Source: Turritopsis dohrnii | Lineage: Eukaryota > Cnidaria > Hydrozoa > Anthoathecata > Oceaniidae | Assembly: GCA_027922465.2 (NCBI GenBank) | Contig: BQMF02000044.1 | Coordinates: 1,178,001-1,242,000, forward strand | Length of the DNA stretch: 64,000 nucleotides | Direction: 5' to 3' | In this document: in pieces, positions 53,190-64,000 of the stretch | Layout: the number at the start of each line of letters is the position of its first letter | Numbering within the stretch: the stretch's first letter is position 1 | Notes under the pieces: generated by a model | Databases searched by the model: none | What the model was told of the DNA's origin: nothing | What the model saw: the letters and a program-made list of their open reading frames with translations, nothing else | Translations under genes and position numbers: made by a program

Positions 53190-55306
53190 TTCCATGCTAA
53201 GACAATAAAGGAAAACATGAAAAGTTATTATAGAAGAAATTGTAAGACAATAAAGGAAAATGTGAAAAGCCATTATGAAAATAATTCAGAAAAAGTAACA
53301 CTATCAAAATAATTCAGGGACAATAAAAAGACTTACGAAAGAACACAGAATGAGTGTTAGTCACAAGAGTTTAGATCCTTATTCACGGGTCAAAATATTT
53401 AAAGACTCCATTGTTGAAGGGCCATATTATGTATGTGTGTCATGTAATCGGTGCCTTTACAAAAGATCTGTTAAAATCTATTGTGAAGAAAAGCATACAA
53501 AAAAGGGTTTTGATCCTAAATGTAGTCCGGCAATAACCTTTGATGATTCACTATATATATGTAAAACATGTGATAAGAAATTGTGCAGGAAAGAAATACC
53601 TTGCCAAAGTGTTAGCAATAAACTAGAATTGTTTGATTTGTCAATGCATTTTCAGGATTTGAATAAACTTGAACGCACCGTAATTTCCCAACGAATATTA
53701 TTTGCAAAGGTTCGAATTATGCCAAAGGGTCAATTTCCTAAAATTAAGGGAACTGTTTGTAATATCCCTATTGAAACAGACATTGTTTGTAATACTTTGC
53801 CCACTGAATATTAATGATAGTGGTGTCATTTTTATGAAAGGAAATTATGCTATAATTTTCATGTTATTGCAGAATCAGTTAGGCCTGAATTGGTGCTTTC
53901 CCTTTTACAATGTTTAAAGGCTGCTAATCATCTATACAAAGATGTTGACATACAGGATGTCATTACAGCCAGAGATGATGTTTTTGAAGTAAAATATATC
54001 AATGATGAAGATGATGATGTAAATTTTAATATTATACAAAATAAGTCTGAGGATTATCCCACCATCAATTTTGTTGATGATAAAGATGTTCTATTGATTA
54101 AGTGCAAATGTGAAGTTCATGATTTTGAAGATAATGACCCCTTGGATGAACACCGACTAAACTGTGTAGAAACTACATTGATATCTAAATGCCCACATGT
54201 TGTAGCTGATGATGAAAACATCATAATTGCGCCAGGCCAAGGAAAGGCACCTGTAAATATTTTGAAAGATGAATTTGTTGAAGAACTTGCTTTCCCAGAT
54301 TTATTTCCATCAGGGAAATTTGGTTACACTGCTACTCGAGAAATTAAATTATCTCATACAAAGTATTTTAATCAACGGTTATTGAATTATACTCAAAGAT
54401 TTGCGTCAGATGCAGATTATATATTTTTTGCAAATTTTGTGTCTCAGCAAATTAATCTGCGAAACCAAATGAATGTTGCAATGAGGAAAGTATCAGATCA
54501 CAATGTTACTGCAGGAATGTTTAGTCAAAGTTTTAAAGATACTGTTAAGTCTTTTGTTGTAAATGATGAAGCATATAGCTTTATGAACTCAGTTAAAGGC
54601 TCTCCAGCATATTGGAAAAATATGCTTTCAGATGTTTTAGCCATGGTTAAACAACTAGGATTGCCATCATTTTTCTTAACTTTATCATGTGCTGACTTGC
54701 GGTGGGATGAATTAGTTGTAATCATTTCAAAATTAAATGGTTCTGAAATATCTGCCAGTGAAATCACAGAGATGTCATACTTTGAAAGATGTGAATTGCT
54801 AAATAACAATCCTGTGTTGCTAGCTAGACATTTCCAATTCCGTGTTGAAATTTTTTTTAAAGAGATTGTTATCAAAGGACCAATTGGAAGAGTTTTATAT
54901 TATGCCATCAGGGTTGAATTTCAAACCAGGGGCTCTCCTCATGTACATTGTTTGCTGTGGTGCGAAAATATGCAATGTTTATGTGTTGATACTATAGACG
55001 AATATACTGAATTTGTTGATTCAGTTATTTCAGCAAACATACCGAGTGAACCATCAAAACTAAAAGATCTTGTACAAAGATATCAAGTACACCACCACTC
55101 AAAAACCTGTAAGAAATATAATTATAAGGAATGCCGATTTGGATATGCCCATTTTTTTACACGAAGAACAATAATTGCTAAGCCACTTCCAGAAGATCTG
55201 TCACCTGCTGAAAAAAGTAAAATTCTTTTGAAGCAAAAAGTTATTTTGCAAAAAGTAAAGCAGCATATTGACACTGAATTAAACCCAAAAAAAAGAACAA
55301 GATGCC
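53190..55306 (+). pseudogene. Helitron Rep/helicase gene, 5' part (decayed)
   Basis: It begins with ~18-residue repeats, KTIKENMKSYYRRN and KTIKENVKSHYENN (53190-53290), a pattern typical upstream of Helitron polyproteins, then a stop. From 53350 a frame with CVSCNRCLYKRS, CxxC pairs, ICKTCDKKLCR and LSxxEExxISxRxxFxK-like text is the cysteine-rich domain found N-terminal to Helitron Rep. Two frame changes occur at 53800-53890. From 53890 the frame reads the Helitron-like N domain, FPDLFPSGKFGY, YFNQRLLNYTQRFA, GSPAYWKNMLSDVLAMVKQL, FFLTLSCADLRWDEL and the Rep nuclease motif RGSPHVHCLLW (HUH-type HxH). It continues to KTCKKYN, CRFGY and stops being Helitron at about 55300, where a tandem-repeat array interrupts it. 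The gene resumes at 62698. Confidence 0.85.
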
Positions 55307-58300
55307 CTACCGGGCAGAAGTATTCCTGCGGATGACTGTAAGACTTTCTGGAGCCTTTTCAGAAAGAAATGAGTGTTAGTTCACGCTTTAAAACCATATG
55401 CATAATGCGGAATGATGTTTGCAGTATTTTACATTTTACCTTTTAGCTACGATAACTATTAAACCTTGTTGTTTCATATAAAACTTCAGTCTTGCATCAA
55501 TTTAGAGATTTTCTCAAAAAGATTTCCATTCGAAGTTGCACTCCCTAAAGCATTTTCAAGAAGCAATTAACTAGTTAAAAGATTATCGCGTTAAGAATAA
55601 TCTGTGCTTTAAAAGGTGAATGTTTGTTCACGGTTTAAAACAATATGCATAATGTGGTATGATGTTCTTAGTGTATTACAGTTTATCTTGTAGCTGTGAA
55701 AGAAGTAATATTTGTTATTTCATATAAACTGCACTGTTTTGCATCATTTAGAGATTTTTTCAAAAAGTTTTTTATTCATAGTTATATTCCCTAAAGCATC
55801 TTCAAAAAGTAATGAAGTAATGAAAACTTTGTCACATTAAGTTTTGAAGGGAAAATCTGTGGCGTAAAGAGTAATAACTTCGAATTCATTTAATTACATT
55901 CCCGAGAGCATCATAAAAGTTAAGAGACTTTGAAAAATTTTGCCGGAGATCAAGCTTAAAAAGGAACACCGTCAGTTTAAAAATCCATTACAGAACACTC
56001 TTCCGTGGACGTTTCAAAATACTCCTTTTAAAACTATACAGTATGAAAATCTTTATGTTGTTTGTACCTGAACTTCATAATAAAAACTTTTACTTGGCCT
56101 TGCGAAATAATAAAAATATCTGTGTTTCCTTTTTATCGTCAGCTTGATAGTATACATATTTTAGAATCATACAATATTTTAAATTCGACTAGTCAATTAA
56201 AAAAGTGGTCATCTATTGATTAATAAAATGGGTATAAGCTGATGAGGAAGATGAGCTGTGCTTCAAGATTCCAGAGCTTTATAAAAACAGGATAGCTTAC
56301 CTAGGAACATGAAATAGAGAATTGTATCATATTTAGAAAAAGACTAATAGAAACCTTACGCATTTTTTAAATCGATGTAAGCATACCGTTTTTGTAGTCG
56401 TTCATATCTGATTTGAAGCATCAAAAACGGCTTATTTATCACGAATAACTACTAAGAGTATTAGTTTCACGTAGATTCTCAGTTTGGATCATAAATGTTC
56501 TTGATTCTTTTAAGTTTGACAGCCGTATAACCTCTTCTATATCCATATATTCAACCAAGAAATTTTCTCAGATCTACGCGTGCTTCTTCGCTTCCATTCT
56601 TAAAACAACTACGGAAAACGTAAGAACGTTGCATCAGACTCACGTAAAACAACATTTCTACCTTGGCATCTGCGATTTAGCCATATATCAACTATTCCTT
56701 TCAGTAGAGCTTATATTATACACCTTTAGAGTCTTTTCAAGCAAAGTACTTGCACACAATAAATGTAGTGTGAGTTAAGATATTTAAAGCATAAAAAAAA
56801 TGTAAGTTTGGAACTTAGAAGATCTGACTGACTATTTCCCATCGACAAAAATCGGTCTAGGTTTGGACAGTGAAAAAAAAACAAAACAAGATGCCCTACC
56901 GGGCAGAAGTATTCCTGCGGATGACTGTAAGACTTTCTGGAGCCTTTTCAGAAAGAAATGAGTGTTAGTTCACGCTTTAAAACCATATGCATAATGCGGA
57001 ATGATGTTTGCAGTATTTTACATTTTACCTTTTAACAACGATAATTATTAAACTTTGTTGTTTCATATAAAGCTTCAGTCTTGCATCAATTTAGAGATTT
57101 TTTCAAAAAGATTTCCATTCGAAGTTGCACTCCCTAAAGCATCTTCAAGAAGCAATTAACTAATTAAAAGATTATCGCGTTAAGAATAATCTGTGCTTTA
57201 AAAGGTGAATGTTTGTTCACGGTTTAAAACAATGTGCATAATGTGGTATGATGTTCTTTGTGTTTTACAGTTTATCTTGTAGCTGTGAAAGAAGTAATAT
57301 TTGTTATTTCATATAAACTGCACTGTTTTGCATCATTTAGAGATTTTTTCAAAAAGTTTTTTATTCATAGTTATATTCCCTAAAGCATCTTCAAAAAGTA
57401 ATTAAGTAATGAAAACTTTGTCACATTAAGTTTTGAAGGGAAAATCTGTGGCGTAAAGAGTAATAACTTCGAATTCATTTAATTACATTCCCGAGAGCAT
57501 CAAAAAACTTAAGAGACTTTGAAAATATTTGCCGGAGATCAAGCTTAAAAAGGATTACCGTCAGTTTAAAAATCCATTAGAGAACACTCTTCCGTGGACG
57601 TTTCAAAATACTCCTTTTAAAACTATACAGTATGAAAATCTTTATGTTGTTTGTACCTGAACTTCATAATAAAAACTTTTACTTGGCCTTGCGAAATAAT
57701 AAAAATATCTGTGTTTCCTTTTTATCGTCAGCTTGATAGTATACAAATTTTAGAATCATACAATATTTTAAATTCGACTAGTCAATTAAAAAAGTGGTCA
57801 TCTATTGATTAATAAAATGGGTATACGCTGATGAGGAAGATGAGCTGTGCTTCAAGATTCCAGAGCTTTATAAAAAACAGGATAGCTTACCTAAGAACAT
57901 GAAATAGAGAATTGTATTATATTTAGAAAAAGACTAATAGAAACCTTACGCATTTTTTAAATCGATGTAAGCATACCGTTTTTGTAGTCGTTCATATCTG
58001 ATTTGAAGCATCAAAAACTGCTTATTTATCAAGAATGACTACTAAGAATATTAGTTTCACGTAGATTATCAGTTTGGATCATAAATGTTCTTGATTCTTT
58101 TAAGTTTTACAGCCGTACTACAACCTCTTCTATATCCATATACTCAACAAAGAAACTTTCACAGATCTACGCATGCGTCTTCGCTTCCATTTTTAAAACA
58201 ACTACGGAAAACGTAAGAACGTTGCATAAGACTCACATGAAACAACATTTTTACCTTGGCATCTGCGATTTAGCCATATGTTAATTATTCCTTTCACTAG

Positions 58301-59046
58301 AGCTTATATTTTACACTTTTAGAGTCTTTTCAAGCAAAGTACTTGTATACAATGAATATAGTGTGAGTTTAGACTGTTAAATCATAAAAAGAATGTAAGT
58401 TGGGAACATTAATGATTTGAGTGGCTATTTCCCATCGACAAAAATTGGTCTAGGTTTGGACAGTGAAAAAAAAAACAAAAACAAGATGCCCTACCGGGCA
58501 GAAGTATTCCTGCGGATGACAGGAAGACTTTCTGGAGCCTTTTCAGAAAGAAATGAGTGTTAGTTCACGCTTTAAAACCATATGCATAATGCGGAATGAT
58601 GTTTGCAGTATTTTACATTTTACCTTTTAACAACGATAACAATTAAACTTTGTTGTCTCATATAAAACTTCAGTCTTGCTTCAATTTAGAGATTTTTTAA
58701 AAAAGATTTTAATTCAAAGTTGTATTCCCTAAAGAATCTTCAAGAGGTAATTAAGTAATAAAAAGTTTGTCGCGTCAAGAAAAGTCTGTGCTTTAAAAGG
58801 TGAATGTTTGTTCACGGTTTAAAACAATATGCATAATGTGGTATGATGTTCTTTGTGTTTTACAGTTTATCTTGTAGCTGTGAAAGAAGTAATATTTGTT
58901 ATTTCATATAAACTGCACTGTTTTGCATCATTTAGAGATTTTTTCAAAAAGCTTTTTATTCGTAGTTATATTTTCTAAAGCATCTTCAAAAAGTAATTAA
59001 GTAATGAACTTAATGTGAACTTTGTCACATTAAGTTTTGAAGGGAA

Positions 59047-59480
59047 TATACCATTAAAAACTACACGTTTTTCGACAATTCCATGTTTATATTTGACTAA
59101 CAAGCTTTCGGAGGCGTACCGCTCTCCATGATCACGTCAATAGTGTACAAACAGATTAAATTTTTTTCTAAAATATGTTACATAATGCAATAGAAATTAA
59201 ATTCTAGAATAATTCTAAAGGTAAAGATTGGCTAGTTTTGTTTAAGCTAGGTTTGTCACGGCTAATTAATAGACTCTCCTTGATGGTGAGCTTAAAGTCG
59301 TTAGACTCACGAGACAAAATATCAAAATCGTTAAACGAAGGAGAGACATGACACTGGCGAGAATGCTCTAACACGGCAGAAATCTGATTAGGCTGTAGTG
59401 ATTTCTGTTTGTCAGTTAAATGCGAGATTCCAAGATGCTCACAAATTCGGACTTTAAAATGGCGTTTAGTTTTGCCAAAA
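59047..59480 (-). mobile_element. Penelope-like element, 5'-truncated GIY-YIG end
   Basis: TGAAGGGAA is duplicated on both sides (59038-59046, 59481-59489), and the uninterrupted sequence is present in unit 2 of the tandem array. The minus strand is open through KTKRHFKVRICEHLGIS, NQISAVLEHSRQCHV, FNDFDILSRESNDFKLTIKE, SLLISRDKPSLNKTSQSLPL and a stop. This is the C-terminal segment of the GIY-YIG endonuclease module of Penelope-like elements (CEHLGIS, ExxxFxLxIxESLLIxRxxPxLN). Reverse transcriptase is missing, as expected for a 5'-truncated copy. About 200 bases of 3' untranslated sequence follow. Confidence 0.8.
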
Positions 59481-60048
59481 TGAAGGGAAAATCTGTGGCG
59501 TAAATAGTAATAACTTCGAATTCATTTAATTACATTCCCGAGAGCATCATAAAAGTTAAGAGACTTTGAAAAATTTTGCCGGAGATCAAGCTTAAAAAGG
59601 AACACCGTCAGTTTAAAAATCCATTAGAGAACACTCTTCCGTGGACGTTTCAAAATACTCCTTTTAAAACTATACAGTATGAAAATCTTTATGTTGTTTG
59701 TACCTGAACTTCATAATAAAAACTTTTACTTGGCCTTGCGAAATAATAAAAGTATCTGTGTTTCCTTTTTATAGTCAGCTTGATAGTATACAAATTTTAG
59801 AATCATACAATATTTTAAATTCGACTAGTCAATTAAAAAAGTGGTCATCTATTGATTAACAAAATAGGTATAAGCTGATGAGGAAGATGAGCTGTGCTTC
59901 ATGATTCCAGAGCTTTATAAAAACAGGGTAGCTTATCTAGGAACATGAATTAAAAAATTGTATTATATTTAGAAAGACTAATAGAAACCTTACGCATTAA
60001 ATCGATATAAACATACCCTATTGGTAGTCGTTCATATCTGTTTTGAAG

Positions 60049-62213
60049 GAGGTTCGGAATTCTCGAGTTACAAAACCGAGTTACAAAACCGAGTTACCCA
60101 TTATGACGTCACAAACCGAGTTACTAACTCGGAAATTTTATTTTGTTTTATTTTTTCCGAGTTACTCACTCGGAAATTTTATTTTGTTTTATTTTTTCCG
60201 AGTGACTAACTCGGGAATTTTATTCTTATAAGATATTCTCGAGTTACTAACTCGGAAAATTTTATTTGCTATACGTTTTTAATTTTTAGTTTGCTTTATG
60301 TTTTTCGAGTTAGTGGCTAAGAATTAAATCACAAAATGAAATGAAACACTGCAAGTTCACCAAATGATGTATCCACTGTTGCGTATTAAGAGTTATTTTT
60401 TTAGTTAATTAAAACTTGGAGTAACTCAATAACAGTAATACTTAGCTTTTATTAGCTTTTCGTTAGATTTGATTGATGGTGGAAATGATGTTATCGTTCA
60501 GCTTTTTGGCAATTTTTTTAGTCAAAAAAGGAGCAAACTATAAAGGTGCTTCGACGTTCGTGAAAATGTGCATTTTAGGAAAAATTGACACTAAATTCTA
60601 AAAGTGCTTCGATAGTAGAAACTAAGTTCAAATCAAGGGTGACAATTTCGATGGGGGTCAATTTTTACACTTTGCTCAAAAGTGTGCTCGGGAAGTATAA
60701 ACGAGGATTTTAGTGACCGACTGAAATGTTACCCGACCACGACTATTTAAATATATAGAAATATCTTCATGAAAATTTATATTCAATAATACTGATTGCA
60801 TTTATGTCGTATATTGTGGGTCATGAGATCCGGAAATACTTTTCCTAAACAGCAACACAATTTATTAAATTTACAGTAAGAATCAAAAATGTTTTGCTGG
60901 ACAACATTTAGGCGAAAATTGTCGCCGAAAATTTGTGCAGCGAAATTAGAAGTTTCCCGCCGAAATTTTTGGATTTTATCCCTTTTTTTTTTTGGTGTTT
61001 TAAGCTGTATGAAGGTCGATGAAATACTTCTTTCAGTCGATTTATTCTTTTCAGCAATTAAAATTACTTTTAAACCGAACATCGTGAAGCACTTCTTTTT
61101 TGACTTTAGGACACCGATGGTGGAGTAAGGTCAAATCAAGCGGCGTATTGTTTTTTAATCTAGGAACGAAAGGTCGTTTCACAAGTAGAATATTAAACTC
61201 GATGAAATGCTTAAAATTTGGATATTCCGAAAACAACTTTGCAACTATCTTACTGTTTAATAAAATATGGTAGAATTTTGTTAACTTGCTTTCTTTTGTT
61301 AAACGTTCAGACAAGTCTTCTTGTTTATGTCGCGCAGTCATTCCAGTGTTATAACAATAGCAGTTCGAAATTAAAAACCCGTTCAGATACAAATAGACCA
61401 TGAGAACAATTTGTTATGGAGTGTGCTTTTTAAATGATTGCGTGCACAGAGAAACCATGTAAACTATGCGAAAAACAAGTTTTCAAAATCAAAGTAACAT
61501 TGTTCTTCTTGCTTTATTTCGCCCAAACTATTTTGTGCCACTATTAGATTAGATCTCTATCCACTAATAACTCTTAATACGTTATAGTATATGCATCATT
61601 TGGTGAACTTATAGTGTTATCCTTCCTTGTGGTTTAAGTTCCAGTGCTAAAATACTTTTTATTTATCAATTTTGTGATAACATATAATGTGATGATATAT
61701 CACTTCGGTGATATAGGTCCCCATTTGTAGTTATGCACATACACATAGTCAATACAAGTGCGAATTTGAAGCTGAAGCACTTTGAAAATTAAGTGCACCT
61801 CAGGCACAAATAGCAAATTCGTAACCAGCATAGTCAAATTTTTTTATGGAAAATTTAGGCTCATAATGAATTGTTTGAAAATTTGGTCCGAAATTCTCTT
61901 TTAATTTCACTTTCATTTCAAGTCATTTTGTGATTTAGTTTTTAGACACTAACTCGAAAAACATAAAGCAAACTAAAAATTAAAAACGTATAGCAGATAA
62001 AATTTTCCGAGTTAGTAACTCGGGAATATTTTATAAGAATAAAATTTCCGAGTTAGTAACTCGGAAAAAATAAAACAAAATAAAATTCCCGAGTTAGTAA
62101 CTCGGAAAAAATAAAACAAAATAAAATTCCCGAGTTAGTAACTCGGTTTGTGACGTCATAATGCGTAACTCGGTTTTGTAACTCGGTTTTGTAACTCGGG
62201 AATTCCGAACCTC
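60049..62213. mobile_element. 2.2-kb Mutator-like foldback element with 9-bp TSD
   Basis: GTTTTGAAG is duplicated exactly (60040-60048, 62214-62222), and unit 2 of the array has the corresponding uninterrupted sequence. Terminal inverted repeats exceed 280 bases, begin GAGGTTCGGAATTC and consist largely of the palindrome CCGAGTTACTAACTCGG repeated four or five times, with TGACGTCA. The interior (about 60350-61900) has overlapping frames: minus 61401-61051 (RHKQEDLSERLTKESKL, FSEYPNFKHFIEF) and minus 61082-60783. I recognise neither; no MULE transposase DDE region is evident, so it is probably non-autonomous with captured or unrelated interior. Confidence 0.85.
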
Positions 62214-62697
62214 GTTTTGAAGCATCAAGAACTGCTTATTTATCAAGAATGACTACTAAGAATATTAGTTTCACGTAGATTATCAGTTTGGATCATAAAT
62301 GTTCTTGATTATTTTAAGTTTTACAGCCGTACTACAACCTCTTCTATATCCATATATTCAACAAAGAAACTTTCACAGATCTACGCATGCTTCTTCGCTT
62401 CCATTTTTAAAACAACTACGGAAAACGTAAGAACGTTGCATAAGACTCACATGAAACAACATTTTTACCTTGGCATCTGCGGTTTAGCCATATGTTAATT
62501 ATTCCTTTCACTAGAGCTTATATTTTACACTTTTAGAGTCTTTTCAAGCAAAGTACTTGTATACAATGAATATAGTGTGAGTTTAGACTGTTAAATCATA
62601 AAAAGAATGTAAGTTGGGAACATTAATGATTTGAGTGGCTATTTCCCATCGACAAAAATTGGTCTAGGTTTGGACAGTGAAAAAAAAAAAAAAAAAC

Positions 62698-64000
62698 ACG
62701 AACGGTTTCAAAGTATTCCTTGCTTACGGAGGAATACAAAAAGCCAAATTTTGAGAATGTTTTCTCTATTAGTGAGACTCTTGGTTCCTTAGATATTTCA
62801 TTAGAAGATTATGAAAGTGCCTTGTCTATATTTACCGATCAAAATGACTTTCAAATACATTTGAAGCGAAGCACAGATTCATGATTTGTGAACAACTATT
62901 TTGATGAAGGGTTGCTCTCATGGGAAGCCAATATTGATTTACAACCAGTATTTAATCACTATAAAGCTATTTATTACATCTGTGCATATTTTTCAAAAAG
63001 TGAAAATTCCTGTTCGAATGCAATGAAAGAAGTACTAAAGCAATGCAGTGAAATGGAGTCCCTTAAGTATGATACTATGTGTAAATTAGCAAAAGCGTAT
63101 AGCGATAACAGAGAGTGTTCTGTTTAGGAAGCTGTTTATCAACTAATGCCTGAATTATGGTTGCGAAAAGGTTTCCCACAAGTCTCGTTTATAAATACTA
63201 ATTTGCCAAATGACCGCTTTCGGATGTTTAAAAGTGAAGAGGAACTGAATGAACTTCCTGAAGATAGTCAAGATGTTTTTAAAAGAAATATGCTCGACAG
63301 ATATGTAGATAGGCCAAATAAAAATTTCTCGGGTGGAAAATTCCTAGTTGTTGATTCATTGTGCTTTGCACAATTTTCTGCATATTACCGGCTTGATTGC
63401 AACAAAGACTATTCAGAGATGCAAAATGATAATCAACCAATAATTTTGAGTGATGCAGTTATTGAGGAAAATCATGATCAGACAGCTCTTCCTAAAGTGA
63501 TACCTATAATGTCCTCGAAAGAATGTTTGAAATGTAGAAAGGTTAAAAAGGTCTTGCGTTATTATACACCTAACAAGCATAGATATCCAGAAAAATATGC
63601 ACATCATATTTTAATGTTGTTCTATCCCTTTAGTGATGAAGAAAGTAACCTTAAGTCTAATGATACTTATGTTGATAAACTAGCAGAGCCGGAGGTTCTG
63701 GAGATTGTTAATAGGAATAAACAGCTATTTGAACCAAACTCTGAACTGGTAGATGTTGCATTAAGAACATGTAGGGATGATATGATTCTAAACCAACATT
63801 TTCATGCACAGCAGGAAAATGATGGAGTTGTAGGGCTAGTAAATGACATGTTAGATATTAATGAAGATGAATTGGATAATGACCAACCGGTTCCAAATGA
63901 TTTGCCACCAGCATCATTTCAATCAACAGTTATCTCAGATGATGAATTAAACAAAACTATCCAATCTTTGAATAGAAAGCAACGTGAAATTTTTGATGTG
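62698..64000 (+). pseudogene. Helitron Rep/helicase gene, 3' part (decayed, runs off window)
   Basis: The frame picks up where 55300 broke off: RTVSKYSLLTEEYKKPNF, ISETLGSLDISLEDYESAL, DQNDFQIHLKRST. A TGA (near 62882) then interrupts VNNYFDEGLLSWEANIDL, QPVFNHYKAIYYICAYFSK, CSNAMKEVLKQ. A TAG (63124-63126) replaces what is usually a glutamine in CSVQEAVY. The rest is open to the edge: ELWLRKGFPQVSFINTNLP, SFSGGKFLVVDSL-type text, the CxxC-like ECLKCRKV, RYPEKYAHHILMLFYPF and NRKQREIFDV, which introduces the PIF1-type helicase (Walker A expected just beyond the window). Two stops and the upstream shifts make it a pseudogene. Confidence 0.85.

Larger units (their letters stand above)
55301..62697. 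repeat. Three tandem ~1.59-kb units inserted in the Helitron gene
   Basis: Units start with GATGCCCTACCGGGCAGAAG at 55301, 56890 and 58485, giving periods of 1589 and 1595 bases. The third unit, after subtracting the two later insertions with their TSDs, is about 1596 bases. Each unit starts with a TGCCC-TACC-GGGCA hairpin, contains a sub-repeat of about 250 bases (GTTCACG(C/G)TTTAAAAC, CATATGCATAATG, TTTAGAGATTTT, CCCTAAAGCATCTTCAA) and ends GGTTTGGACAGTG plus an A-rich tract that joins the next unit. No coding potential is seen. The array lies in an A run of the Helitron frame. Units 1 and 2 differ by scattered changes, so the amplification is not brand new. Confidence 0.85.

Noticed and set aside
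1..64000. tRNA or rRNA genes
   Set aside because: I saw no convincing tRNA A/B boxes with cloverleaf or rRNA core motifs; the tRNA-Met-like string at 41341-41354 is a retrotransposon primer-binding site.

Overview
The window is animal nuclear DNA. It is AT-rich, and protein-coding stretches are split by short GT-AG introns (for example the eight ALDH1L exons at 34350-32361). It holds a HECT-type ubiquitin-ligase domain, a THAP domain and a P2X7-type cytosolic domain, and an unusually diverse set of transposable elements: Copia, Helitron, Helentron-like, Harbinger-like, Kolobok-like, Mutator-like, Penelope-like and many MITEs. I read it as a marine invertebrate but cannot name the lineage from sequence alone. 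I saw no rRNA, no CRISPR array and no bacterial-style operon.

Layout. 1-6800: sparse AT-rich DNA with one HECT-domain gene on the minus strand (3257-4080) and a palindromic minisatellite just upstream of it. 6800-34400: two copies of a duplicated block (A about 8287-19060, B about 22551-34060). Each block carries a small single-exon gene of an unrecognised family followed by the 3' half of an ALDH1L (10-formyltetrahydrofolate dehydrogenase-like) gene in the opposite orientation. In block A both parts are decayed. In block B the small gene and all eight ALDH1L exons read open, but the N-terminal two thirds of ALDH1L is absent. The blocks have been enlarged by insertions, most strikingly a Helentron-like element that took in a second copy of itself, which took in a TIR element, which took in a foldback element (24163-31688).

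34655-42949 is a four-level nest readable from target-site duplications: a Harbinger-like element (TSD TTT) holds a TTAA-flanked element, which holds a TA-flanked foldback element, which holds a complete Copia retrotransposon with LTRs identical by eye and a single 1309-codon gag-pol frame. 43138-48375 is a TIR element carrying two convergent genes: a THAP-domain DDE-type transposase (minus) and a P2X7-type zinc-binding domain protein (plus). Each has one apparent frameshift.

48400-53150 has another intact copy of the small gene family (48758-49057) and several MITEs with clean TSDs. 53190-64000 is a decayed Helitron Rep/helicase gene whose reading frame is interrupted by a tandem array of three roughly 1.59-kb non-coding units. 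The third unit itself holds a Penelope-like 3' fragment and a 2.2-kb Mutator-like foldback element. The helicase continues past the right edge.

The two most original signals are the roughly 90-residue gene family (three intact loci, two broken loci and one locus with the coding region deleted) and the transposon that pairs a THAP transposase with a P2X7-type domain gene.
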